DNA from: Lutjanus erythropterus
Lineage: Eukaryota > Chordata > Actinopteri > Lutjaniformes > Lutjanidae
Direction: 5' to 3'
DNA length: 64,000 nucleotides
NCBI GenBank assembly: GCA_020091685.1
Contig: CM034604.1
Span: 3,213,820 to 3,277,819, forward strand
In this document: positions 10,770 to 22,119 of the stretch, piece after piece
How positions within the stretch are numbered: the stretch's first letter is position 1
Layout of the letters: the number at the start of each line of letters is the position of its first letter
Position numbers and translations under genes: made by a program
Notes under the pieces: generated by a model
Database searches by the model: none
Told to the model about the DNA's origin: nothing
The model's input: the letters and a program-made list of their open reading frames with translations, nothing else

Positions 10770-12095
10770 CAGAACTACAAAGAACGGGCTACATGTGGAG
10801 ACTACAAGACCTGTCTCCAAGTGTCTGACTGTCGATAGTGAAGACAACATGAAGCTGAAGAAGAGGAAAGGCTCAGTTATCTACCTTTTTCAGTAACACA
10901 CAAGGAAAGACATCCCCCACTGCAGACTTCATGCTCGCTGCGATCACCACACTGTCACAGTGAATAAAAAAGCATAAATACAGTAATGAGAGGTGGCAGG
11001 CCTTCTCTCTGTCACTCTGTATCACAGATTCAATGGATGAATGTAAACACAGGCACTGTGGGTAATATAGGCTAATAAACATGATCAACTTGATGCTAAA
11101 CTATAGCATACCTATGCTAGATAGATCTCTACAGCAGACTTCTGTTAGCTCTTTGTCTCAACCATAAATTAAGTCATTAGCTAGCCATGGTAGGCCATGC
11201 TTTCACAACAATTTAGCTTTTTTAAAACAACCATTGCTATTGTAGTTGTGTGCTCTTGCTCTGTCTTTTTCAGCAACCTCCCTCCTAAGTCCCGCCTCTT
11301 TTTGGTCTGTGTTCCAATAACAGTTGAGCACCTCCGTCAGTTCCTTTCCTGCTTCCTGTACTTAGATATGCTCTATGTTAGGCTTGGCTATTTTGAATAA
11401 AGAAAAGAGGGGGACCTATGTAAAAGTGATATACAGCCACATCTCAAGTTAGCTTATCTTAGCAAAACATTTTACTAACATTAGCTGTCAGATAACTAAC
11501 CACTGATGTAGACTAGCTAACTAGTTATCTAATGTTTTGCAAACATTGGCTAACACTAAATTTAAAATGTTCTTGCTACTTTACTGCCTTTTGATAAAAC
11601 TGCAATTTTACCTCACCTAACCTTACCTAACATTTGTGTTATTGTGTGACTTGTGTGACTATTGTGTGACCAGCAACTCCTGCGTTCTGGGAGGTAAAAT
11701 TACTGTTTTGCCAAAGGAGTCTGGTTGGTTTGGAAAGAGCAAAATTTGGCTTATATAACAACAGTTTCCCATGAAAAAGGCTGTCTGATGGCATGGTAAA
11801 GAGGTAAATATTCTAAATATAGTGTAAACTGATGTTATTTTATAGGTGGATTAAAATACATTTTGCCGCTGACCCTGTCCACAGCAGTACATTGCTTAGC
11901 TTCCTACACCAGTACTCCTGCTTCTTCTCCAAACTGACGGCATGTCGACCTCCATCTACTGTAGGTAATACACTGACTATGGATAAGTACCTCATACAAC
12001 CACACTTCAAAAAACCTGAACTAACCTTTAATGAAATCTGTGAAAAGCTGGGGGATAAAGGCTCTTCTGAGGAATTCAATCAGCTTCACACAGGT
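10770..12095. other. No gene recognised; short local repeats only
   Basis: AT-rich unique DNA. Minor structure: words such as GCAAAACATT and AATGTTTTGC face each other around 11,470-11,545, and ATTGTGTGAC-type words repeat three times near 11,640-11,670. No splice-bounded coding stretch was recognised. Confidence 0.5.
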
Positions 12096-12099
12096 TGAT

Positions 12100-12560
12100 G
12101 TGAAACAGTCAGGTGTAATTTCGCTCACGATGCCGCCTCACTATCACAGCCCTGAGCATGCGGACCTGTTAATTGGCTGTCCTGTTGCAAATTACTGGGG
12201 GAATTAAAGCGTGAGCTTTGCTTCAGAAACAAAGTCGTCTCAAGTCTTCGACACGTCACACAGCTCGTGCGTCAGACATGAATGAATCCTTCCACTGCTG
12301 CCTCGAGCATTTGCTTTATTTCGGGAAAGCACGCAGATTTCCCCCAACAGTGCAGATTAAATCCCTCTGCTGTCACACCATGCTTATTTTAGCATCATTT
12401 AGTGTTTACCTTGAGAAGACAATTAGCATTGATTTGCAATTTTAACTGCAGGGGTGTTTGTTTTTTAAAAGAAAAATCACATTTAATGAGGTATCTCTTT
12501 CCCACTGCGTGTTTGGTTAGTGTAAAACAAACCTGTGCAGGGGATCTATGTTCTTTATGT
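12100..12560. promoter_or_regulatory. Candidate conserved non-coding block 3
   Basis: Repeat-free complex sequence. It holds homeodomain-like words (CTGTTAATTGGCTG near 12,166; TTGCAAATTACTGG near 12,185; GACAATTAGCATTGATTTGC near 12,418) and CpG-containing words. It is flanked by plain AT-rich DNA. Regulatory function is inferred only from this texture. Confidence 0.42.
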
Positions 12561-12799
12561 TTGGATGCATGGATTCAGGGGAATATAAACACATGCTTTC
12601 TAAGCCGGAGTTTGACATGTGTTAGCAGGTATGTGTAAGTGTGGAGGGGACAGGCAGACAGGAGAGGGACGGTTGAAATCACCGTGCAGCAGATCAAGAG
12701 TATCGGGTGAGAAACATGAACACGGATCTCAGCACAAACTGAGATTTTCATGTTTCCTGTGGCCCGGACATGGACGCACTTTCCCCCCTTTCCAGCCAC

Positions 12800-13200
12800 G
12801 CTCAATCACAGAGTAACTCTTGAGAAAGCAGACAGGAAGTCGGCGGAGCGTGAACGATGCTGAAGTTTTCTCAATCCTCCAGCGAGAGGCTCAGGTTCAG
12901 GGCCTCGGTATGCCCCGCACGTCCCCGGGATGCCAGATAGACGTCCGCTTTCTGACACGCCGCCTCGCAGTTCCATCCTCTGAATGTGCAACCAGCAGAC
13001 GTCCGGAGTCAGAGCGGCACAGAGATCGGCGAGACTCCGCGCGCTTCGGCTCATAATCACTCACACTGATGATGTGCGCGGTCAATAAATCAGATCAGCC
13101 AATCTGGGGCTCAATCAGCCGCCAATCAATATAATCGTCCAGTGTGTCATCTCACTGTAGAGGCTCCTCTTCTCATCTGGGTCTGACTCAACAACACAAC
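12800..13200. promoter_or_regulatory. Candidate conserved non-coding block 4 with paired CCAAT boxes
   Basis: A CpG-rich segment (12,830-13,060) passes into an AT-rich segment with two direct GCCAATC words at 13,098 and 13,121, 23 bp or about two helical turns apart. This is the spacing seen in NF-Y-bound double CCAAT elements. GTCAATAAATCAG precedes them. No TATA box or start codon context marks it as a core promoter, so a distal element is as likely. Confidence 0.4.
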
Positions 13201-13485
13201 ACACCAACCTGTGTTCACACTGCACGCCGTCATGCTTACATATAAATTACTGATCTTTGATAGCTGTTGCATTCAATTCAAATCACAAACACCTGAGACA
13301 ACGAAGCATCAGTATTTTACAAAAGCCAAACAATATGTAGGACTGTTTTTTTTTTTAAACTACAAGTTCAGCTGTGGAAAGGAAATTGTTCCCACATGAA
13401 ACTGGACACAATGAGATGTGTGGATTATGTTGAGTAACCAGGTCATGCAGAAATCATGACACTGCTGCTGAGTTTTTCTCTCTTT

Positions 13486-13595
13486 TTTTGGCGCTTTGAG
13501 CACCACGAGTGCCATTTAGTCCCATTACACTGGAGCGAATGCAGGCATCTGTATGGCTGACATCTCCAAAACTCAACACCAAAACTATACATAAT
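13486..13595 (+). mobile_element. Fragment of TTAA-element family (relative of 44,101 copy)
   Basis: GGCGCTTTGAGCACCACGAG, GCCATTTAGTCCCATTACAC and GACATCTCCAAAACTCAACA match, with few changes, 44,379-44,470 in the same order. Only this right-hand portion of the family is present here. Confidence 0.75.
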
Positions 13596-13721
13596 GGATA
13601 AATAGCACTATAGGTAAGAGGAAAATATGTATCATTACCATCCAGGACACTGGGGCTATTTTTTTTTTTTTTTCACATTGTGAGTCTGTGGGTGTATGTA
13701 TGTATATCCATCCTGTTACAG

Positions 13722-14860
13722 CACAGGACTTTCATCCAGGAGACTAAAGTTTGTGTCCTGCCATGTGAAACCAAAACATTATTAAAAGCTGTGCAACGCA
13801 TAACATTATGTGCATCATCTAACTTTTGTCACATGACTATTATGTATGCTACAAAACTTGCATACCATTAACTTACATAACTAATGTACTTATTTTATTC
13901 CAAGCCATAGAAGAGGTGGTGTGGATGGATTGTTAAAAAAAAGTACTTTCACCTAGGAGACAGATGTTCATGTCCTGTGTGAACCCTACAGTCAACACTG
14001 ACTTCTTTTTAAGTAAGTAAAGTATGTAACTTACCAATGTACGTTACATGGCATAAGTTACATTATGTAAGTTATGTTACTTCGGTAACATAAGGACTTC
14101 ATCAATCCAGCAGACTGGGGTTTGTATCCCATGAGAAACCAATGGTCAGCATTGACTTCTTTTTTCGTGAGTTATGTAACATAACTGTTGATCTACGTTA
14201 CATTCTGTAGGTTACGTTACATTAGTTTTGTAACTTACAGAATGCAAGGACTTTCATCTAGGAGCCTGGGGTTTGTGTCCTGTGTGAAACCAACAGTCAA
14301 TAGAAACTTCTTCTTAAGTAAATTACGTATGTAACTGTACCAATGTACGTTGCATTGTGTAAGTTACGTTATATAAGTTATGTCGCTTAAGTAATGTAAG
14401 GACTTCCATCCAGCAGATGAGGATTTGTGTACCATGTGAAACCATTTGTCGATAGGGACTTCTTTTGTTTAGTAAGTCATGTAACTTAACTTTCTATTTA
14501 CATTACACTCTGTAAGTTACATTACATTAGTTCTATAACTCACATAACGTAAGGACTTTCATTCAGGAGACTGAGGTTCATGTCCCGTGTGAAACCAACA
14601 GTCAACATTGACTCCTCTTTTAGTAAGTTACGTAACATAACTACCAATCTACATTACATTTATAAATTGCGTTACGTCAGTTTTGCTATTTATATAACAT
14701 AAGGACTTTTATCCAGGAGACTGGGATTTGTGTCCGGTGTGAAACCAGTGGTCAACGTTGACTGCTTTTTCATACGTATGTGCGTTACTTAGTGTAAGTT
14801 AAGTTATATAAGTTATGTATACTACAGCACTTATGTATGTTAACCTACATAAATAATGTA
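13722..14860 (+). repeat. Satellite-like tandem array, about 152-bp monomer, about 7 copies
   Basis: The word AAGGACTTTCATCCAGGAGA, or a close variant, recurs at about 13,725, 13,942, 14,093, 14,247, 14,399, 14,552 and 14,702. After the first, longer interval the spacings are 151, 154, 152, 153 and 150 bp. Each monomer has a better-kept half (GGACTTTCATC, then a GGTTTGTGTCC-like core, then GTGAAACCAACAGTCAACAT) and a half rich in GTTACGTAAC-type inverted words. The array decays at both ends. One isolated monomer lies at 51,844. The GGTTTGTGTCC core resembles a tRNA B box (GGTTCGANTCC). Confidence 0.9.
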
Positions 14861-15290
14861 CTTAAATCTACGCTGATGTTGCATTTTTATGATTGCTATC
14901 TTGACCATGGAGCCCATGCAAAACTGATGCTAGATGGGTGCCTACAGCTTCAGAGTTTGAAGTGCAGGGCCACTGACCACGCTGACGTGTTTGAGAAGTT
15001 GCAAGTCAAAATATGTTTTTTTTTTAAGGGTTTCACTCAAAGAGGGAGTTTAATTAATATATTGAAACATATTGAAGGATATCAGGCTTTGGAATTTTGT
15101 TCTAGTTTGTTCTTCACGTCATCAATGCTGACGTTTAAAGACTAAAATAGAAACTTGTGACTGCATGCTGGGTTTTGCTTTTCATATTAATTAGGAAACT
15201 TTCAACACAACTTGTATCTGCAGTTAGAACAAAGACACTTTCAGCTGCGGTGCGAGCATTTCTCTCCCTCCCTCTCGTTCTCCTCCTCTC
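14861..15290. other. No feature recognised
   Basis: Unique sequence between the satellite array and the 150-codon open frame; a poly(T) run lies near 15,016. Confidence 0.45.
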
Positions 15291-15293
15291 TCC

Positions 15294-15746
15294 ATGTCTC
15301 AGTGTGTAGTTGGATGCTGTAGGCCCTGCAGAGGTGACCTGCTGCCATGCTGCACAGTGTTGTGTTGGTGGAGAAGGCGGGTGCAGTGCCAGGGGCATCT
15401 CTCTGACAAACAGAGCAGATGCCTTACACTAACAAACAGCCCGGCGGGGCTCGGGCCGCCTCCCCGTCAATCCTCCACTGCTACATCAACTCAAAGTGCT
15501 GAGACTTGCAGCTGCTGCAGCAAAGACTCTGTGCCCTTACCACTCACTACCAGAGCCAGCACGCAAAGCACCCCGACGGGTCACTTACTTTTATTTGTCT
15601 GTGGTAAGCTGGCTGCCTCCGTCACCTGCAGCTCCGGAGCTCCATATGATTGTATTTTTGGTCATGGGCAAAAGGCTATTGTGAATATGCAGCTTGTATT
15701 TATCTACACAAAGGGACTATTGTCAGAAGCTTATCCAGACATTTAA
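15294..15746 (+). CDS. Uncertain 150-codon Cys-rich open frame, unidentified
   Basis: This is one of the two longest open frames in the window and, unlike the 171-codon one, it begins at a true ATG, just after a pyrimidine-rich leader. The product would be rich in Cys at the start (MSQCVVGCCRPCRGDLLPCC) and Ser/Thr-rich in the middle, with no signal peptide, membrane helix or domain that I recognise. A good donor, CTGTG followed by GTAAGC, lies at about 15,602, so a first exon ending there with about 103 codons is an alternative. GC and CpG rise locally over 15,330-15,660. It could equally be a chance frame in transposon-derived sequence. Confidence 0.15.
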   Translation: MSQCVVGCCRPCRGDLLPCCTVLCWWRRRVQCQGHLSDKQSRCLTLTNSPAGLGPPPRQSSTATSTQSAETCSCCSKDSVPLPLTTRASTQSTPTGHLLLFVCGKLAASVTCSSGAPYDCIFGHGQKAIVNMQLVFIYTKGLLSEAYPDI

Positions 15747-15749
15747 GTT

Positions 15750-16665
15750 AAGCTGTTTATGCACTGTGGGCTGCGGTGGCTGTAATCTCAACTGACTGCA
15801 GAAAACTGTGGAGAGCCTGTGATGTCAGTGTTTTAAACTCAAGCTCTCGGCCTTTCTTCTGTGTGTTTAACTCACCACAGCAATCACACATGAGCAAAAG
15901 ATCTAAAGATCCTGACTTTCTTAAACACAACTGTCTTTCCTCATCAGCACGTCTCTGATATGGAGTCACACGAGTGCCATAAAAAAGAATAAAACTGTAA
16001 AGGAAAATAAATGAGAGAACAAAAATTACAAAATATAAAATAATAATTATGAGCATTGTCCTTTATTTCCACACTGATTCATTTAAATCCTAGTTTTACT
16101 GTATATATATTTTTTTATATTTATATGCCACTTATTTACGTTCACTCCTTTATTTTTCCCTATTGTTTTTGTATATGCAGACAGTTAGTTTAACATATCA
16201 CTAATAGTACTATATTGTAATAGTACCGTTCTTTTTGTATATAGTGTATTTGAGCATTTTAATCTATCTGTTAGCCATGTTAGCATGCTTGCAGGCTAGC
16301 ATTGTCAGCTTCATTCAAACTCAACAGAAACAAAATCAAACTCACCGTAATCGTCTTGGTTTGTGTTTCCACTGCTCCAACAATCACCAAGTGTGGTTTG
16401 ATCAAAATAAACTCCTAATTCACCAAGTTAGAAGTGAAAATATCAGGAGAGGAGTGAGAGAGAGGTCAGACATCAGAGAAGCAGGAAGAGGAAGAAACAG
16501 AGTATACAGCCAGAATATTTTCACAACTAACTCTGTGAATTACGGGTTTATTTCAACCAAACCAGAGTTGGTGGTTCTTTGAACAGTAGAAAGACAACAA
16601 ACATTCTTTTGAATGAAGATGATGATGGTAGCTAGTTAGCTAACATTACTAATGGTTACCTAAGA
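15750..16665. other. No feature recognised
   Basis: AT-rich unique sequence. Open frames here are short, lack splice context and have no recognisable product. Confidence 0.5.
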
Positions 16666-16770
16666 CAGTGGTTCTCAACCTTCTTGAGTCACAACCCTCA
16701 GAATAATGAAGTTAGTATTTATGACTCCAACTAAAAGATAATATTACAAGTTTATTTTTTTATTATTATT
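16666..16770 (+). mobile_element. hAT terminus, left end only
   Basis: CAGTGGTTCTCAACCTTCTT is a hAT-type terminal sequence common in vertebrate genomes, followed by GAGTCACAACCC. A right end could not be placed with confidence. Confidence 0.5.
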
Positions 16771-17269
16771 TTTGTTATTTATTTTAACATTTTGTTTTAT
16801 CCTCTACAGCCATCTGTTTTGACCCCCAGACATGATCTGTTCTAACACACTGAGGTGATCATCAAAAAGCTCACAAACACTATATACAAAACCTAACAAC
16901 AACAATATGTACCGAGCTAACTATGAAAAGTGGAGTAATTTAAGGATGAAAAATCACATCAGGTTTTTAGGGGAAGGTAACGTTACCATAGCACTGACAG
17001 GAAGTGATCAGATGTGCAGCTTATAAAACAGATGTACAGCACACTATATTGTGCAAGTAGAGAACTGACTACTTAGCCTGAGCAGGAAGCCTCGTCCTTC
17101 AAGGACAAGCAAAAGTAACTATGAAAAGTAAAAAAAAAAGAAAAAAAAAAGGCATATTACAATAAAAAAAAAATATTCTAAATACACAGAAAAGGTGTGC
17201 AAAAATAAATATGTATTTTTATAAAAATATAAACGAATATTTACAGAAATAAATAAAAAAACTGAAAAT
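16771..17269. other. AT-rich interval, no gene
   Basis: Low-complexity A- and T-rich DNA with two A9-A10 runs near 17,130-17,170; nothing coding is seen. Confidence 0.5.
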
Positions 17270-17870
17270 GCTTATAATTATTATATTGTGTTGTTCCTTG
17301 TTATAGTTCCACATTAAGTTATTTATCCTTTTACAGATTTATTTATATATTTTGTATATTCTTGTTTTTATATATTCTTCTTTAGATTTCCATATTTATT
17401 TTGTTATTCTTTTACATATGTATTGTTTGTTTGTGGCATTGCTTTGTCTCTATACCCCATATGGACATTGTTTTTTGCTGTAATTGTATAATTATTATAT
17501 ATTTTTTTGTTCCTTGTTATATTTCAACATTTATTTATATATTCTTTCTCTTAAACAGCTTTATTCATTTTGGGGAGCTCTTCTGACAATTACAGCAACA
17601 AACAACATCCATATGGGGTACCCCATATGGATGTTGTTTATTGCTTTAATTGTATAATTACTATATTTTATTATAACATTATATGTTTTATAAATAAATG
17701 TGTTATATCTCCACATTTATTTATTCTTATTTATATTTCCACATGTATTTATTTATCCTTATTTATATTTCCATATTTATTTTCTAACTCTTTTACAGAT
17801 TTCTTCTTTTTGCAGCACTCCTCTGACTCCATACCCCATATGGTCGTTGTTTGTTGCTTTAATTGTCAGG
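17270..17870. repeat. AT-rich repeat block with four copies of a 34-bp motif
   Basis: A motif beginning ACCCCATATGGANGTTGTTT and continuing TTGCTTTAATTGT occurs at about 17,454 (+), 17,586-17,619 (-), 17,620-17,653 (+) and 17,835 (+). Each is embedded in repeated TATTTCCACATTTATTTAT-like text. The two central copies abut head to head and form a palindrome. Confidence 0.85.
17586..17653. repeat. 68-bp near-perfect palindrome
   Basis: Two 34-bp arms meet without a spacer at GGGGTACCCC; 32 of 34 positions pair. It is made from two copies of the surrounding 34-bp motif in opposite orientation, and would form a cruciform in DNA or a hairpin in RNA. Confidence 0.95.
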
Positions 17871-17969
17871 TCGATCCCAACTTCAAACAAGGACAACCAC
17901 CCACTCACCCACTTACACACAAAACACATCCAGTGTATCCACACTCACACGCATGCACACATACATAAT

Positions 17970-18620
17970 GAATGCCAATACAGAGGCTGAAATGAAGTCT
18001 CATTATTAGGAATTTTGGGTTCGGCCAAAGTGCACACGAGCGCCTTGGGCATTGAAAGAAGACACAAACAGACATTTAATTAATCTACCATGAATTTTTC
18101 AAAGTTACAGCCCTTTAAAGCAGGATTATTATTATTATTTAGTATCTTGGGTTATGGATAAATTATGAAGAGAAACAGGCACAGCTTACATGCATTTTAA
18201 TTAATCTCAGACTGCAGGGGAAGGAAAAAATGACTTTTTATCTGCTGCCAAGTGGTGGACCACCTACAGCAGCAGAGCGACGTCTGCACTGATGAGCGTC
18301 GCTGTGGCCAACACTGCAGACTGCTATAGACAGTTTACAATGCAGCATCAGCATGACATTTTCAAATGTGCAAATAACACTGTTGGTCCCAGGTAAATCC
18401 CAGGCTGTCGCATGTCACACAGACACGCGTCAGTAATTGTAGTTCCACACACATCAGTGCTAAACCGTGTAATTACACCAGGTTTGTATAAATCCGCGAT
18501 GCTGTAATTTTTGGCGTCAGTCAAAGCGATGGTACAACTTCAGGTTTCATGATTTATTTGTTTAATTTTAATTTACCATAATAAGAGTCTGCAGCCATGC
18601 TAGCAAGCGTGTGAGGCTAT
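17970..18620. promoter_or_regulatory. Candidate conserved non-coding block 5
   Basis: Repeat-free complex sequence with many AT-core homeodomain-like words. TTTAATTAATCT occurs exactly twice, at 18,075 and 18,196. Other words include GGATAAATTATGAAG, GTCAGTAATTGTAG and GTGTAATTACACC. A GC-richer centre (18,240-18,420) is also unique. It has no coding structure. Of all blocks here it has one of the strongest CNE textures, but no alignment was possible. Confidence 0.5.
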
Positions 18621-18980
18621 TCTTAATCTATTTTCTCATATGTCCCGAGAATTGGGAGATTTTCCAGTGTTGCCCTTTCACAGGAGATTTTCAGTGCTGG
18701 ACACATTTGCACCTACAGGAAATAGTTTATTTGGTTTAGCTAAAGGAGCAGGAGGTCGATAAATCGGGAACGACTGTTTTGCATTGATGGAAATAGGCTA
18801 CTACACGTATTTGAACGTATCCACAATATCAACAAGAGAGTATGAAGCAGCTTTACTTAGTTCAGTGTCCTCAAAGCGAACAACACCGCTATTCGCTTGC
18901 TGTGAATCCTCCGTACAATGACCTGCTATTCATGCATGGGCTCAAAGAAACGTTTCGCAGACTTTGTAATTGTAATATAG

Positions 18981-19562
18981 CAGTGTTTCCCAAATGTTTT
19001 TTTTTCTGGGGTCTCGCTTCTAAAAATGACAAACCAACTTTATAAATCTCAGTCTTTTCATTTCCTCTCAAGAAATCAAACCTTAAAAAAAAGGTTGAGA
19101 TAACTCAAAACTTCAACAATTTTTTTCAGTTTTTGAAATACCATTTTTGGGGGTCTCTAAAACTCAAACATTCCAGGTTTGTCTAAAGAAGAAAAGTAAA
19201 TTATCTCAACAAAACATTATTAACTGGTAAAATTTTGTAAATCATAAGAGTTTGAGTTGGGCACAAAGCTCAAAAATCTATTGAAGTAAGCTGCCTTGAA
19301 ATTTTGTCATTTTTACAGTGTAGAACGTTTTAGCCTACTTCATAAATGAGACAAAATAAGTACATTCAGGTGGAGTTAACAGGCTCTTGTTTCCTCTCAT
19401 CAACAGCTATCTACACATTTTAAATGCTTTATAAAAATGTACTGAAGATATAAATCTTAAATTTTGCAGAATTCTTTCCATAGTCTTTTATTTTTTAGGT
19501 GACCCAAATAAAATCGTCTGTGACCCACCTATGGGTCATGACCCAGTGTTTGGGAATGACTG
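18981..19562. mobile_element. hAT-type element with 8-bp target duplication (7/8)
   Basis: The left end is CAGTGTTTCCCAAATG. The right end, read inverted, is CAGTCATTCCCAAACACTGG. The flanks TAATATAG (18,973-18,980) and TAATAGAG (19,563-19,570) match at 7 of 8 positions. Non-coding. It contains a long-palindrome element. A second left end of the same family lies at 25,374. Confidence 0.8.
19083..19324. mobile_element. Long-palindrome MITE, copy 2 (inside hAT)
   Basis: The right arm is well kept: GTCTAAAGAAGAAAAGTAAA, AAATCTATTGAAGTAAGCTG, CCTTGAAATTTTG, and end TTTTTACAGTGTA. The left arm is shortened. It is the same family as 8,190-8,574 and 40,463-40,968. Confidence 0.75.
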
Positions 19563-19570
19563 TAATAGAG

Positions 19571-20985
19571 AGTAAGCAGTTTACTATTCAGTCAGACTGA
19601 TGCAAACATTTACGTTCTCACATACAACTCCTCTGGATAATGTCTCAATAAGTTCAGGGTTCCAGTGCATGTGTGACAGGGACTTAACTGGACTCAGAGT
19701 ATTGCTTGAAGCTAGTTTAGTCTAGTCTTAGTTTAGCATGTTTGCATAATAATATTTGCTAGTTAGCACTATACAGCTGATGGGCTATCATTAGTTTTGC
19801 AGGGGTTTAGTCATAAATCTAAGTAGCTACTGAACTGAAACTCAAATCAAACTGTAAAGCGAGACAGCGTCAATCAAAATTCTGTCGCTGCGTCGCCTGT
19901 TTCTTGCCTAAAATGCTCTGAGAAACACATTTTAGTTTGCTGTTTAGCTGTAGTATGAGGAAAGATTGAGACCAGACAGCTGCCATTGTGGCGTCTTGGA
20001 AATTGAAAATGAACTGAGAGTTTCCAAACTAAATCACCTATGTGAATTAGTCTGGCATTGCAAAACTAACAGTCCTGATCAGGGATGAAGTCTCCTGAGT
20101 CGTAATGAAGATGGATTTGTTGACATGGACACCCTTTCGATTTTATTCAGAACTGTTTGAGGACTTCAGGAGGCTCAATTGTGACCTTGGAAATTTATTT
20201 ACCTACGTCTTTGAAAATAGCACAAAATGGCTAAAACATGGTTGAGATGGACACAGTTGTTATAATCTGACTTATGTTAGACTCTGAAAAAGCAAACTAT
20301 TACTCCTCGCATCTGCTACCACAGCTTAGGTGTTGATTGAAAGGGACGTCGGTGGGATTGAAACATCAATTGAAGCAACAAGGAATGGGCTAACATCCAC
20401 AAGTATGCAACGGTCCATTCAGTCCACATAACATAAATTGTGTGATCAGTGCGGACAGCCATGTCACCTCAATTTAATCTGATCTAATCTGAGAAAGTAG
20501 TATAAACAGAACTACTACAGGTGTCTGCAGCTGGCTGTGTACATGTCTGGGAGTATATTCAGGCCTTTAGGCTGAATGAATGAGGTGAAACAAAATGGCT
20601 CTTCAGTCTCATTATCAAGCTAATTTCCAGTGCTTAAGGAATATCGATGCTTTTTGATGTGGCAAGAATTCCTAAAATGCAGGCACAGGCCACAAAATTG
20701 TTGAGAAAAAAACAGGAAAATGTTTGGAGGTTGAAAAAAATAATTAATTTACGACCTACCTATTTGTTGTACTTTTAAGCTTCTTACCCACATTTTCCAA
20801 AAAAAAAAAAAAAAAAGATCTATACAACCTGAAGAGGTGATACATGCTTTAGTTGTTGTACCTTTAAAATTACACTTCAACCCTTTAACCTTACTGCCAG
20901 AAGTTCAGTCAGGGCAAACACACACTGCGCAGCCAAACATTATTAAACCCACATAAGATTGGAGCAGTGATGAACCCTGGGCACT
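19571..20985. other. No feature recognised
   Basis: Unique AT-rich sequence with a poly(A) run of 18 at 20,799-20,816. No gene-like or repeat-like structure was recognised. Confidence 0.5.
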
Positions 20986-20989
20986 GAGC

Positions 20990-21300
20990 CAGGTCACGTC
21001 ACCATTTTGACCCATTTACAAGAGAAGGCAAATCAGGCTTTTCTGAGGCTGTTGCTCGGGTCTAAATGGGTCTGATTTTAATGGTGATGATCTACAGACG
21101 TGTTTGGCTGTGCCTGGAGCCGTATCATTACAAATTACACAGCACAAGAGTCATGACAGCTGCTCTGCAGAGGAATGCATCTTGTATGTGATGGAGCTGA
21201 AGAGGCAGAATACCTGCCGGTGCGTCTCCGCTCGCTCCGTCTGGCCATTGAAGAGACGTCAAAACAAATCTGATCACACTCTGTAACCTTAGCTAAGCAT
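20990..21300. promoter_or_regulatory. Candidate conserved non-coding block 6
   Basis: Unique, mixed-composition sequence with CATTACAAATTACACAG near 21,125 and a CpG-bearing stretch after 21,210. It lacks repeats and coding structure. Weak candidate. Confidence 0.3.
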
Positions 21301-22119
21301 AATGGACTTATTTCTGGTAATTTACCCTCTCTGGTGTTCATACCTGTTAAACACGCTTGAAGAAATAGCTGACTATAAGTGTCACTCAAGACAGGGAATT
21401 GCACTCAGTTCCCTTTGTTATGCTAAGCTTTTCAAGCAGCAACTGCTAGCTATCGGATAACAATATCTGTCTACTTATGCCCATGAAACCTTGTATTTTT
21501 GGGCAAGTTTCCATTACTATTTTAGGTAGATCTCCAATCTCTGAAAATCGCTCCTATTTTCCTCCACTACTGTTCAGCATTTCCCAACTCCTCCTTCTCT
21601 TTGTGTTACTTCCTGGCAGGAGAGGAAGTTCTCACAAAGCCACCCTGGATCTTGTGATTCCAGTGGTCATTACAAGATATTAGCATGGAAAACTGCAGGT
21701 GCTTAAACTAGATAATAATTTCATCTAATGATGACAAGCTATTGTACATTGAAATTCACGCTGTGGTGAACCCAGAACTGAATTTGCAACATGTATCCTG
21801 TGTTTCACAATGAACTGTTTCACCAAGTTTGACTACAGGCCAGCATTGTTACGCACACTACACGACATACTGTACATCCTAGCACGTAAGCTTCAGGTCA
21901 TACGGAGCATTTTGTACCATTTCACTACAACTGAGAAAAACAGTAAAGCTTTCTGTGATTATATTTTTGTTTTTATTTAATCTCAGAAATCATTTAGGGC
22001 AAACCCCTCAAACCCCCATACAAGATAAAAAGAAGACCAATCAGTTAAAAAGATATATAAAAGCAAAATAACAACAAAATCAATTGAAACAGGTAAAATC
22101 AGTAGTAGGTCATGTCTAT
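21301..22119. other. No feature recognised
   Basis: AT-rich unique sequence; no structure noted. Confidence 0.5.

Noticed and set aside
14000..14100. Start of an LTR or endogenous retrovirus suggested by repeated blocks
   Set aside because: No long terminal repeats, primer-binding site or gag/pol-like frames are present anywhere in the window.
13722..14860. CRISPR-like array at the 152-bp repeats
   Set aside because: The monomers are contiguous, the diverged half is still alignable between units, and the surroundings are eukaryotic.
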